From the NCBI GenBank assembly GCA_030672345.1, contig DAOVGO010000087.1, positions 1 through 11,361 on the forward strand: a DNA stretch of 11,361 nucleotides, in the 5' to 3' direction. The notes beneath the pieces are model-generated. The model was not told the DNA's origin, did not search any database, and saw only the letters and a list, made by a program, of their open reading frames with translations. Position numbers and translations under genes: made by a program. Origin of the DNA: Methanosarcinales archaeon (GTDB taxonomy: Archaea; Halobacteriota; Methanosarcinia; Methanosarcinales; Methanogasteraceae). The stretch's first letter is position 1. Every line of letters starts with the position of its first letter. Positions 1 through 6,905 of the stretch are shown piece after piece.

Positions 1-219
1 GCAGACCGTTTGGGCGAAGTGGATATCGGAGTAAAAAGTTCGCAAAAGGTGTATGAGGTACTGAGAGATGGAATAATCGGAAAAATAACTATGAAGAGTA
101 CTGGTGATGAGTTTTTTAAGTTAATGAAGCCTCAATTGCAGCAAAAAGTGATATTAGAGTTGTTTCGTGGCGAGAGCATTATAAGAAGGGGGTATTTAAA
201 ATCAATAGGAATTAAATGA
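1..219 (+). CDS. C-terminal end of an unrecognised protein (5' truncated)
   Basis: The reading frame is open from base 1 and closes at TGA 217-219, giving the last 72 residues of a protein whose start lies outside the window. A TTG at base 10 is in frame, but it is probably internal because the frame stays open to the edge. The tail is basic and hydrophilic, with a KLMKPQLQQK segment and a final SIIRRGYLKSIGIK, and shows no membrane segment. I do not recognise the family. The codons are clearly AT-richer than those of the pyc, cobD and dapB genes to the right, and an integrase operon lies next to it on the opposite strand. It may therefore belong to the same acquired DNA, though this is inference. 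Confidence 0.5.
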   Translation, partial: ADRLGEVDIGVKSSQKVYEVLRDGIIGKITMKSTGDEFFKLMKPQLQQKVILELFRGESIIRRGYLKSIGIK

Positions 220-278
220 AGAAGATTACGACCAAGAAATAACCAAAATTTTAAAGGTGTGTGGTCGCAGGATGGTGG

Positions 279-289
279 TTTTGATTTTT
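279..289 (+). terminator. T-rich possible archaeal terminator
   Basis: A TTTTGATTTTT tract lies 60 bases after the stop of the left-edge gene. Oligo-T tracts on the non-template strand are the usual intrinsic termination signal in archaea. There is no hairpin upstream and no other support. Confidence 0.3.
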
Positions 290-349
290 GGGTGGGAAAC
301 TTGGGCTATAATCGTAATCTGATGTGCTGCTGCCGACTCCTTGACATAA

Positions 350-1282
350 TCATATCCCAAATACCGGTACAGCCCTCAAATATTCCCTTTTAACGTCTTC
401 AAAACTCAATATCTCCCGCGTGTAGAAGTTTGCCATCATATTAGCCACATCGCCACGTATAACCTGCACAATCTCCGGTTTGCAGCCGTTGATCGTTAAT
501 TGATACGTGCACCATGCCCTGAAGTAGTGTGGTGTTATCCGCTCTCCGTTTTTCAGGATACGGGACTTGGTGACATAGTCCCTCACCACCCGCCCGACCT
601 CACCGCTGTTCATCCGCCCCCCGCCCCGCGATACGAAAAGTGTGTTACCTGCTGGCTGGCGCACCGCCGAATACACCTTAAGCACCTTAACGGTCTCGTC
701 ATCAAGTGGTAATGTACTCGAAGCCCCGTTTTTCCTGCCTGCAATCAGGATGTCCGCCCGATCATCGAAGTGTCGATCAATATGTATCGTCCGGTCGTCA
801 AAGTCGATGTCTGATACATTCAGTCCGGTTAATTCACCAACACGTAACCCCAATTTAGCAATAACAGTTAAGATCGCCCTGTCACGTGGGTTGAATGCTG
901 ATTTTATCAGGTGTCCAACCTCTTCAACGCTTTTAAATGGTCTCTTTGTCTGTTTCCGTCCGGATGGCAGCCGTTTAGCAATCCGGGATACTGGATTCAT
1001 GGTTACCCCTTCCTGATCCGGAGCCTCAATCAGATAGTCAAAGAATCGCCTCAACAGGTCAACCCGAAGTTTGATTGATTGGTCTGATACCTTTCTGTCA
1101 CGCATTGCCGTAATCCATCCCTTAACGCTACCCTCGCGCACTTGTGACGGATCGAGGTTTGCCGGATCATCAACCCCCATCGAAACCGTAAAATCTCTGA
1201 TCGTTCCCGTAACAGATCGCATATATGCCGGTTTCCGATTTAACATCTGCAATTCGGAAACATAGTCATCATACGGATTCAT
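350..1282 (-). CDS. Tyrosine recombinase / integrase
   Basis: A 310-residue site-specific recombinase of the phage-integrase (XerC/D-like) family, expected to cut and rejoin DNA through a covalent phosphotyrosine. The N-terminal half (about 1-105) looks like the SAM-like core-binding domain. The catalytic half carries Arg147 in GLRVGEL, Lys184 on the predicted hairpin (AGRKNG), His252-x-x-Arg255 in TPHYFR, and the nucleophile Tyr287 in NFYTR. The usual box-II histidine or tryptophan (LGH) is replaced by Asp278 in IRGD. I chose the ATG at 1282: it has a full GGAGGT at 1295-1290 seven bases upstream and overlaps the upstream stop as ATGA. The longer start at 1297 would bury that ribosome site in the coding region. 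It is translationally coupled to the gene at 1279-1734. The role (integration, excision or chromosome resolution) cannot be told from sequence. Confidence 0.9.
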   Translation of the reverse strand: MNPYDDYVSELQMLNRKPAYMRSVTGTIRDFTVSMGVDDPANLDPSQVREGSVKGWITAMRDRKVSDQSIKLRVDLLRRFFDYLIEAPDQEGVTMNPVSRIAKRLPSGRKQTKRPFKSVEEVGHLIKSAFNPRDRAILTVIAKLGLRVGELTGLNVSDIDFDDRTIHIDRHFDDRADILIAGRKNGASSTLPLDDETVKVLKVYSAVRQPAGNTLFVSRGGGRMNSGEVGRVVRDYVTKSRILKNGERITPHYFRAWCTYQLTINGCKPEIVQVIRGDVANMMANFYTREILSFEDVKREYLRAVPVFGI

Positions 1283-1734
1283 CGCTTTAACCTCCATCTC
1301 ATACCGGAATCGTCACACGTAACCTCTCCATCTACCGCCAACCTCTGGACGGTTTGATATGCCGCCTCCGCTTCAGAGTCAACCAGTTTTTGAACGATGT
1401 TATCAAAGTTCGTGTACTCACCTGATAGTATCCGCAGGATACGCGTGTCTGATACTCCGATCTCCCGCGCCTCAAGTTGCCTGATCCGGTCATGGAGTTT
1501 GGTTATCTGCCTCTGGAGGTGCTGTGTTTCTGCGCTGTCTGTGGTCGATGAATCAATCTGTATTTTATCCGCGTTGAGCGCGGCGTTTACTTTCCGAGCG
1601 ATCCAACCAGACCAACCCTCCGGATGTTTCGGATTTACTGATTCACTGCGTCGTATGGCGTCCCAAAGGTTGTACTGGACTTCGGAGACCCATGCTGTGA
1701 GGTTTCTTTTATGTCGGTGGTTTTCGTCTTTCAT
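1279..1734 (-). CDS. Small DNA-binding-like protein: RHH-like, coiled coil, winged-helix-like
   Basis: A 151-residue protein of no family I can name. Residues 10-53 follow the pattern of a ribbon-helix-helix DNA binder: a short strand (NLTAWVS), an amphipathic helix ending DAIRRS, a turn, then WSGWIARKVNAAL, which has the S-x-x-I spacing of the second RHH helix. Residues 68-90 (HLQRQITKLHDRIRQLEAR) have hydrophobic heptad spacing, so a dimeric coiled coil is likely. Residues 93-150 look like a small winged helix ending in a WRLKR strand. The start at 1734 is preferred to the ATG at 1761 because the TATA-like box at 1768-1775 predicts transcription from about 1746, downstream of 1761. The stop overlaps the integrase start (ATGA), so it may regulate integrase expression or help recombination. 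Domain readings are by eye. Confidence 0.7.
   Translation of the reverse strand: MKDENHRHKRNLTAWVSEVQYNLWDAIRRSESVNPKHPEGWSGWIARKVNAALNADKIQIDSSTTDSAETQHLQRQITKLHDRIRQLEAREIGVSDTRILRILSGEYTNFDNIVQKLVDSEAEAAYQTVQRLAVDGEVTCDDSGMRWRLKR
1290..1295 (-). promoter_or_regulatory. Ribosome binding site setting the integrase start
   Basis: GGAGGT on the minus strand, seven bases before the ATG at 1282-1280. It lies inside the end of the upstream gene and decides for the 310-residue integrase over the 315-residue version whose ATG (1297) overlaps the site itself. Confidence 0.75.
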
Positions 1735-1767
1735 ACATGATCGCCACTGACATATAATCATTCATAG

Positions 1768-1775
1768 TATTTAAA
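1768..1775 (-). promoter_or_regulatory. TATA-like box of the regulator-integrase operon
   Basis: Minus-strand TTTAAATA with an A-rich stretch (AAAAT) upstream that could serve as part of the BRE. Transcription would be expected near 1746, leaving a leader of about a dozen bases containing GGCGATC, a weak match to the archaeal ribosome site, before ATG 1734. Confidence 0.5.
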
Positions 1776-1780
1776 TTTTA

Positions 1781-1969
1781 TTGCATTATAATGAAGTACA
1801 TCTCAAAGCCCCAGATAACAGGACTGTTACCCTGACGCCGGCGCTCGAATCAGTCTTCCTGTGGTACGCCCAGGACTTCGTGAAACGCCGCGGACCTATG
1901 GGCACAACCCTGGGTTACCGCCACAGATATATAACCTCCTTTCCAGATAGGGTATATAATGACCAATGA
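1781..1969 (+). pseudogene. Possible C-terminal gene fragment at the element border
   Basis: The frame from about 1781 to the TAA at 1967-1969 encodes a protein-like tail with a TPALESVFLWYAQDF segment. From memory this resembles the C-terminal pattern of DUF547 proteins (an L-x-x-x-F-x-W-Y-x-x-D-F motif), but I hold that match weakly. From about 1798 the codons are GC-rich like the host genes, while 1760-1795 is AT-rich, so the sequence changes character sharply. The only start available is a TTG without a ribosome site, inside the AT-rich promoter region. The end overlaps the next gene by 11 bases and contains its promoter. It could be a gene decapitated by insertion of the integrase element, or a chance open frame. 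Confidence 0.3.
1927..1934 (+). promoter_or_regulatory. TATA-like box for the FAD dehydrogenase gene
   Basis: ATATATAA centred about 28 bases before ATG 1959. The predicted transcription start falls within a few bases of the ATG and there is no ribosome site, so a leaderless mRNA is expected. Confidence 0.5.
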
Positions 1970-3341
1970 TTACGACGTGATCATCATCGGCGCCGGTCCG
2001 GCTGGCATGTTCGCAGCCGATGAACTGGCTGACTCTGATATGCGTGTGCTGGTTATCGATGCCGGGCGGGACATCGGCGACCGCATCTGCCCGATGGATA
2101 GGACCAGTATCTGTGCGCACTGCACGCCCTGCGGTATTATGTCAGGTGTTGGCGGTGCAGGCACATTCTCGGACGGAACCTTAAATCTGCGACCTGATAT
2201 CGGCGGGGATCTTGCCACGCTGACCGGCAGCTCGGAGGAAGCATGGGACCTCATCCGTCATGTGGACGAGGTCTTCCTGAAGTACGGGGCGCCCGATGTG
2301 CTCAACGAGCCCAGTAGTGGGGCTGTTGAGCGCCTGAAGCGGCGTGCTGCATCGGTAGGGGCGCGGTTCATCAATATACCGCAGCGGCATATCGGATCAG
2401 ATAACGCACCCGTTGTCATCGGGAACTTCAAGGACGACCTTGTCAGGCGAGGGATCGAATTTCTGCTGGGCTGCGATGTCGCCAACCTGTCCACCGATGA
2501 CAACACCTGTAACGGCGTGGTGCTCGAGAACGGCAGGACCATCACGTCGGGTTACGTGATCGCTGCACCTGGCAGGATCGGCGCGAACTGGGTGAACTCA
2601 ATGGTCGAGACGCACGGCATCGCTGCCAGATACGGGAGCATCGATGTCGGAGTGCGTGTCGAGGTCTCTGCGATCATCATGGACCCGATCACGCACATCA
2701 ACCGCGATCCGAAGTTCCATATCCAGACCAACCGTTATGATGATTTTGTCCGGACATTCTGTACGAACGAACACGGCTTTGTCGTCAAAGAGGAGTATCC
2801 CGGATTTATAGCCACGAATGGGCATTCTATGACGAACAAACAGTCGGATAATACGAATTTCGCATTCATGGTCAGAATCGATCTCACACACCCGATCGAG
2901 AACACGACCAGATACGGCGTCTCGATTGCGAAGCTTGCGACGACCATCGGAGGCGGAAAGCCGGTGTTGCAGCGCATGGGCGACCTTCGGAGAGGCAGGC
3001 GATCAACAGAGGATAGGATCAAGCGAAATCAGGTCATAAACACACTCAAGGACGTGACCCCGGGCGACATATCGATGGCGCTTCCTCACAGAATCGTGAT
3101 GGACATCATCGAGGGGCTTGAGGTGCTAAACAAGATCATACCAGGAGTTGCATCAGATTCAACGCTTCTGTATGCTCCTGAGATCAAATTCTATGCAATG
3201 GAGATCGATATTGACCGGAATATGGAGACCAGTATGTGCAATCTCTTTGCAGCAGGCGATGGCACCGGACTTTCCCGCGATATCGTCAATGCCGCCGCAA
3301 CCGGAGTGCTTGCCGCAAAAGGGATCCTGAAGAGTAGGTAG
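1959..3341 (+). CDS. FAD-dependent dehydrogenase, COG2509-like
   Basis: A 460-residue flavoprotein of the uncharacterised COG2509 dehydrogenase type, probably cytosolic. The N-terminus forms a Rossmann strand and dinucleotide loop (VIIIGAGPAG, residues 7-16) and a glutamate/aspartate strand end (VIDAG). Cysteines 44, 52, 55 and 58 (C-x7-C-x2-C-x2-C) come just before the family signature GVGGAGTFSDG (63-73). The C-terminus has the second FAD-contact block, NLFAAGDGTGLSRDI (428-442), followed by the AATGVLAAKGI helix. The length suits the family. The substrate is unknown. The cysteine set could hold a metal or Fe-S centre or act in thiol chemistry; that part is inference. It seems monocistronic, with its own promoter and 327 bases before the next gene. 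No ribosome site precedes the ATG, consistent with leaderless translation. Confidence 0.85.
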   Translation: MTNDYDVIIIGAGPAGMFAADELADSDMRVLVIDAGRDIGDRICPMDRTSICAHCTPCGIMSGVGGAGTFSDGTLNLRPDIGGDLATLTGSSEEAWDLIRHVDEVFLKYGAPDVLNEPSSGAVERLKRRAASVGARFINIPQRHIGSDNAPVVIGNFKDDLVRRGIEFLLGCDVANLSTDDNTCNGVVLENGRTITSGYVIAAPGRIGANWVNSMVETHGIAARYGSIDVGVRVEVSAIIMDPITHINRDPKFHIQTNRYDDFVRTFCTNEHGFVVKEEYPGFIATNGHSMTNKQSDNTNFAFMVRIDLTHPIENTTRYGVSIAKLATTIGGGKPVLQRMGDLRRGRRSTEDRIKRNQVINTLKDVTPGDISMALPHRIVMDIIEGLEVLNKIIPGVASDSTLLYAPEIKFYAMEIDIDRNMETSMCNLFAAGDGTGLSRDIVNAAATGVLAAKGILKSR

Positions 3342-3668
3342 CCAGTGGACGCGGGGGTTACATCCGTCTTGTAGGCTTATGGCTAATACAATTTCCCGTT
3401 CTTCCAGAAAAACGATTTGTCTGGAGGTCTGCTGAACATATTGAAGACGCTTGGATACAGTTTTGGATATTTCGCCTCGTTAAGCGGGATGTGAAGGATA
3501 CCAAAACACGGCTGAAGCTTGTGGCATACGACATCTGGAGAGCTCTGGCATCTCGAGATTCCGGAAGGTGTGGCGCTCGACCGGCGCAGGCAGGGGCATC
3601 GGTGAATTTTCTCCCAAAGCCAGACTGTAGAGAAATTTAATAACGATGTCCGGGTATAGGATACAGGA
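3342..3668. other. 327-base gap without a clear gene
   Basis: No convincing gene here. One plus-strand frame is open from 3338 to the TAA near 3638 but has no ATG; its translation has a protein-like stretch (FVWRSAEHIEDAWIQFW). Another plus frame (3387-3491) reads DLSGGLLNILKTLGYSFGYF before a TGA. The minus strand is also open, running on into the antisense of pycB. Overlapping open frames with no proper starts suggest either decayed coding sequence or chance. The last 35 bases hold the pycB promoter. Confidence 0.5.
3636..3643 (+). promoter_or_regulatory. TATA-like box of the pycB-pycA-birA operon
   Basis: TTTAATAA inside an AAATTTAATAA stretch, centred about 29 bases before the pycB ATG (3669). 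This predicts a leader of only a few bases. The AGGA directly touching the ATG is too close to act as a ribosome site. Confidence 0.5.
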
Positions 3669-5399
3669 ATGTCAGCAGTAACCATAACAGACACCACATT
3701 CCGGGACGCGCACCAGTCCCTCATCGCTACCAGAATGCGGACCAGCGACATGCTCCCCATTGCAGAGGCGATGGATCGTGTCGGCTTTTTTTCTCTGGAG
3801 GTCTGGGGCGGAGCGACCTTCGATGTCTGCATCCGTTACCTGAATGAAGACCCGTGGGAACGGTTAAAGAGTCTGAAAGTGGCAATCAAAGACACCCCGC
3901 TTCAGATGCTGCTTCGGGGACAGAATCTTGTCGGATATCGGCATTATCCCGATGATATTGTGGTGAAATTCGTTAAAAAATCTGCCGAGAACGGTATCGA
4001 TGTATTCAGGATTTTTGATGCGGTAAACGACATCAGAAACATGGAAGTTTCGATTAAAACAGCAAAGAAAGCAGGAGCACACGTCCAGGGCACCATCAGC
4101 TATACCATCAGCCCGGTGCACACGATAGACTCGTTTGTCAGGTTTGCAAGAGAACTATCTGAGCTCGACTGCGATTCCATCTGTATAAAGGATATGGCAG
4201 GGCTGATCTCGCCACGTGATACGCACGATCTTGTTAAAGCTCTGAAGAGTGAGGTGGGGCTGCCTATTGATCTCCATTCGCATTCTACCAGCGGAATGGC
4301 GCCAATGAGCTATATGGCAGCGTGTGCCGCCGGAGTCGATATCCTGGACACCGCATTCTCGCCGTTTGCGGGCGGAACGTCCCAGCCCCCAACAGAAACG
4401 GTGGTTGCCGCTCTTCACAGGACGCCGTATGACACGGGACTCGATCTTACTTTTCTGACCGAGATAAAAGAGCATTTTGTCAAGTTAAAAGAAAAATACA
4501 TCGGTATTCTCGATCCAATTTCTGAAAAAATTGACACTAATGTCTTGATATACCAGATACCAGGCGGGATGATCTCTAATCTGGTATCACAGCTCGAAGA
4601 ACAGAACGCTATGAGCCGGTACAACGATGTGCTCGCGGAGATGCCGCGGGTCAGGAAGGATCTGGGCTATCCACCGCTTGTCACGCCTACCAGCCAGATT
4701 GTGGGCACGCAGGCGGTGTTAAACGTTCTTACAGGCGAGCGGTACAAGATCATACCAAAAGAGGTGCGGGAATACGTCAGAGGGATGTACGGAAAGCCTC
4801 CTGCGCCGATCAGCGAGGAGTTGCTGGAAAAGGTGCTGGGCGAAGACGACGTCATAACCTGCCGACCCGCCGACCTGCTCGAGCCTGAACTGGACCAGAT
4901 CGCCAGAGAAGCGCAGGAACTCGGCATCGTTCGGAAAGAGGAGGATATTCTGACTTATGCCCTGTATCCGCAGATCGCAAAGACGTTCCTCGCAGGAGAT
5001 GCAGTTGAGGAGGAGATCAAACCGGCGATAAGTGCAAGCGCACGCGCTGTTTCGAGCCCGGCAGTCATGGCTGCGGCATGTAACGTCTTCAAGGTGGTCG
5101 TTGACGGAGAGACGTTCCATGTGGAGGTCGAACCCACCGAAGAGATGGCGATTGCGGCGAAGGCGCCTGCTCCGGCAGATTCTGTCGAGGGCGGGATCAA
5201 GAGCAACATGCATGGGATGATTCTTGGGCTGAAGGTCAAGAAAGGAGATCCCGTGGAGAAAGGCGACGTTGTCGCCGTGATCGAGGCTATGAAGATGGAA
5301 AATGATATTCACGCCCCTCATAGTGGCATGGTTCGGGACATCTTCGTTTCCAAAGGCGATACCGTAAGTACCGGCGATGTTATCATGGCGGTCAACTAA
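3669..5399 (+). CDS. pycB: Pyruvate carboxylase subunit B (carboxyltransferase and biotin carrier)
   Basis: A 576-residue subunit that moves CO2 from carboxybiotin to pyruvate to make oxaloacetate. The HMGL-like TIM barrel starts with TDTTFRDAHQS (7-17) and contains the metal-ligand motif DLHSHSTSGMA (201-211; His203 and His205) and Lys174 in IKDMAG, the likely carbamylated metal ligand. The PYC/OadA-conserved helical domain covers roughly 290-440. A linker rich in Ala, Glu and Pro leads to a biotinyl domain from about 508, with the biotin lysine at 542 in EAMKMEN, 34 residues from the C-terminus as usual. It could be read as oxaloacetate decarboxylase alpha (OadA), but the adjacent biotin carboxylase and biotin ligase and the absence of membrane OadB/OadG favour PycB. 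It is followed after 24 bases by pycA. The gene order B-A-birA is worth noting. Confidence 0.95.
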   Translation: MSAVTITDTTFRDAHQSLIATRMRTSDMLPIAEAMDRVGFFSLEVWGGATFDVCIRYLNEDPWERLKSLKVAIKDTPLQMLLRGQNLVGYRHYPDDIVVKFVKKSAENGIDVFRIFDAVNDIRNMEVSIKTAKKAGAHVQGTISYTISPVHTIDSFVRFARELSELDCDSICIKDMAGLISPRDTHDLVKALKSEVGLPIDLHSHSTSGMAPMSYMAACAAGVDILDTAFSPFAGGTSQPPTETVVAALHRTPYDTGLDLTFLTEIKEHFVKLKEKYIGILDPISEKIDTNVLIYQIPGGMISNLVSQLEEQNAMSRYNDVLAEMPRVRKDLGYPPLVTPTSQIVGTQAVLNVLTGERYKIIPKEVREYVRGMYGKPPAPISEELLEKVLGEDDVITCRPADLLEPELDQIAREAQELGIVRKEEDILTYALYPQIAKTFLAGDAVEEEIKPAISASARAVSSPAVMAAACNVFKVVVDGETFHVEVEPTEEMAIAAKAPAPADSVEGGIKSNMHGMILGLKVKKGDPVEKGDVVAVIEAMKMENDIHAPHSGMVRDIFVSKGDTVSTGDVIMAVN

Positions 5400-5409
5400 A
5401 GATCAATCA

Positions 5410-5416
5410 GGGAGTG
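5410..5416 (+). promoter_or_regulatory. Ribosome binding site supporting the TTG start of pycA
   Basis: GGGAGTG seven bases before TTG 5424. The family N-terminus (ILVANRGEIA) begins four codons in, and no ATG lies in the right place, so the TTG start is well supported. Confidence 0.65.
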
Positions 5417-5423
5417 TCTTCCA

Positions 5424-6899
5424 TTGTTTAATACGATACTGGTGGCAAATAGGGGCGAGATAGCCATAAGGGTGATGAGAGCATGCCGCGAGATGGATAT
5501 AAAGACCGTAGCGGTCCATTCGGAGGCGGACAGTAATGCGTTGTTCGCAAAATATGCTGACGATGCTCATTGCATCGGTCTGCCGCCAGCAAGCCAGAGT
5601 TACCTGAGGATCGACAGAATCCTTGATGTGGCAGAAAAGACAGGCGCAGAAGCGATCCATCCGGGATACGGTTTTCTTGCTGAAAATCCGGTCTTTGCCA
5701 GAGAATGCAAAAAGATGGGAATCGTCTTCATCGGACCGTCCGATAAATCCATCGACGCCGCCGGAAGCAAGATAACCGCCAAAAAGACGATGGAAAAAGC
5801 CGGAGTTCCTGTCATACCCGGTATTTCTGCCGGGATCGAGGATCCGGAATCTGTCATCGATGCTGCAGAGGAGATCGGGTATCCGGTCATCATAAAAGCG
5901 TCGGCTGGAGGCGGCGGGATCGGGATGAAGATCGCAAAGAACGCAGAGGAACTCGTCAGTGCCGTCCACTCGACCAGAGCGGTGGCGAAATCGGCGTTTG
6001 GCGATGACACGGTCTTCATGGAGAAATACCTGCTCCAGCCCAGACACATCGAATTTCAGATTCTGGCGGATTCTTATGGCGATACGGTTCATCTGAACGA
6101 GCGGGAATGCTCGATACAGAGGCGGCACCAGAAACTGATCGAAGAGTCGCCCTCGCCTGTTATGACCCCGGAACTACGTGAAAAAATGGGTGCAGCAGCG
6201 ATCAAAACCACCAGAGCGATCGATTATACCAATGCAGGCACAGTTGAGTTCATGTACTCAATGGGCGATTTCTACTTCCTTGAGATGAATACACGGCTGC
6301 AGGTGGAGCACCCGATAACCGAGATGGTGACCGGGATTGATATCGTCAGAAAACAGATAACGATTGCAGCAGGCGAGAAATTAGACCTGGAACAGGAGGA
6401 TATCGGCATCAACGGATGGGCAATCGAGTGCCGGATCAATGCGGAAGATCCGCTGAACGATTTTGCCCCGTCTCCGGGAAGGATCACACGGTACCGGTCG
6501 CCGGGAGGTCCTGGGATCCGGGTTGACAGTGGTGTGCACACCGGTTACACGATCTCCCCGTTCTATGATTCAATGGTCTCCAAACTGATATCATGGGGGC
6601 AGACGAGGGGAGAATCGATAGAAAAGATGCTTAGAGCGCTGTACGAGTATATTATCGTCGGCGTTTCGATAAACGTCCCGTTTCACAAGGCGGTGCTCAG
6701 AAACCCGCACTTTATAAACGGCGAACTCACGACACACTTCATCGAAGACTTTGATGTGTTGACACAGGTGAGGGCGGTGGTCGAAGGCGAGAAGGAGAAG
6801 GGAGTGACACTTGCTTCTGCCATAGGCGCCGATGACCGGAAGGTTGCAGCCATAACCGCTGCTGTGAAAACATATATTGCCAATCAGGACAGGAAATAG
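5424..6899 (+). CDS. pycA: Pyruvate carboxylase subunit A (biotin carboxylase)
   Basis: A 491-residue ATP-grasp enzyme that carboxylates the biotin on PycB using ATP and bicarbonate. The N-terminal preATP-grasp domain opens with ILVANRGEIAIRVMRA (5-20) and has HPGYGFLAEN (79-88). The ATP-grasp domain shows Lys158 and the glycine loop AGGGGIG (161-167), the ERECSIQRRHQK block (226-237), the metal-binding Glu287 in FLEMN, and the catalytic RLQVEH (291-296). The C-terminal domain includes GWAIECRINAED (331-342). The length is that of stand-alone archaeal subunits. AccC of acetyl-CoA carboxylase has the same fold, but the setting directly after pycB settles the call. Translation starts at a TTG with a good ribosome site. 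Its stop is 6 bases from birA. Confidence 0.95.
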   Translation: MFNTILVANRGEIAIRVMRACREMDIKTVAVHSEADSNALFAKYADDAHCIGLPPASQSYLRIDRILDVAEKTGAEAIHPGYGFLAENPVFARECKKMGIVFIGPSDKSIDAAGSKITAKKTMEKAGVPVIPGISAGIEDPESVIDAAEEIGYPVIIKASAGGGGIGMKIAKNAEELVSAVHSTRAVAKSAFGDDTVFMEKYLLQPRHIEFQILADSYGDTVHLNERECSIQRRHQKLIEESPSPVMTPELREKMGAAAIKTTRAIDYTNAGTVEFMYSMGDFYFLEMNTRLQVEHPITEMVTGIDIVRKQITIAAGEKLDLEQEDIGINGWAIECRINAEDPLNDFAPSPGRITRYRSPGGPGIRVDSGVHTGYTISPFYDSMVSKLISWGQTRGESIEKMLRALYEYIIVGVSINVPFHKAVLRNPHFINGELTTHFIEDFDVLTQVRAVVEGEKEKGVTLASAIGADDRKVAAITAAVKTYIANQDRK

Positions 6900-6905
6900 T
6901 TTAAC

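Noticed and set aside
1283..1297. Integrase start at ATG 1297
   Set aside because: This ATG overlaps the GGAGGT that is correctly spaced for ATG 1282.
1..2000. tRNA attachment site for the integrase
   Set aside because: I found no cloverleaf-like sequence or matching direct repeat on either side of the integrase within the window.
3383..3832. 149-residue minus-strand open frame
   Set aside because: About 160 bases are antisense to the conserved N-terminus of pycB, no promoter or ribosome site precedes it, and the composition (many Ser, Arg, Pro) is typical of a shadow frame. Only its distal part lies in the unexplained gap.
4719..5321. 200-residue minus-strand open frame
   Set aside because: Fully antisense to the C-terminal and biotinyl part of pycB; a His-, Arg- and Cys-rich shadow translation.
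3669..5399. Reading the gene as oxaloacetate decarboxylase alpha subunit
   Set aside because: No OadB or OadG membrane partners are present, and biotin carboxylase and biotin ligase follow in the same operon.
5403..6128. 241-residue minus-strand open frame
   Set aside because: Antisense to the strongly conserved pycA N-terminus, with no independent start signals.
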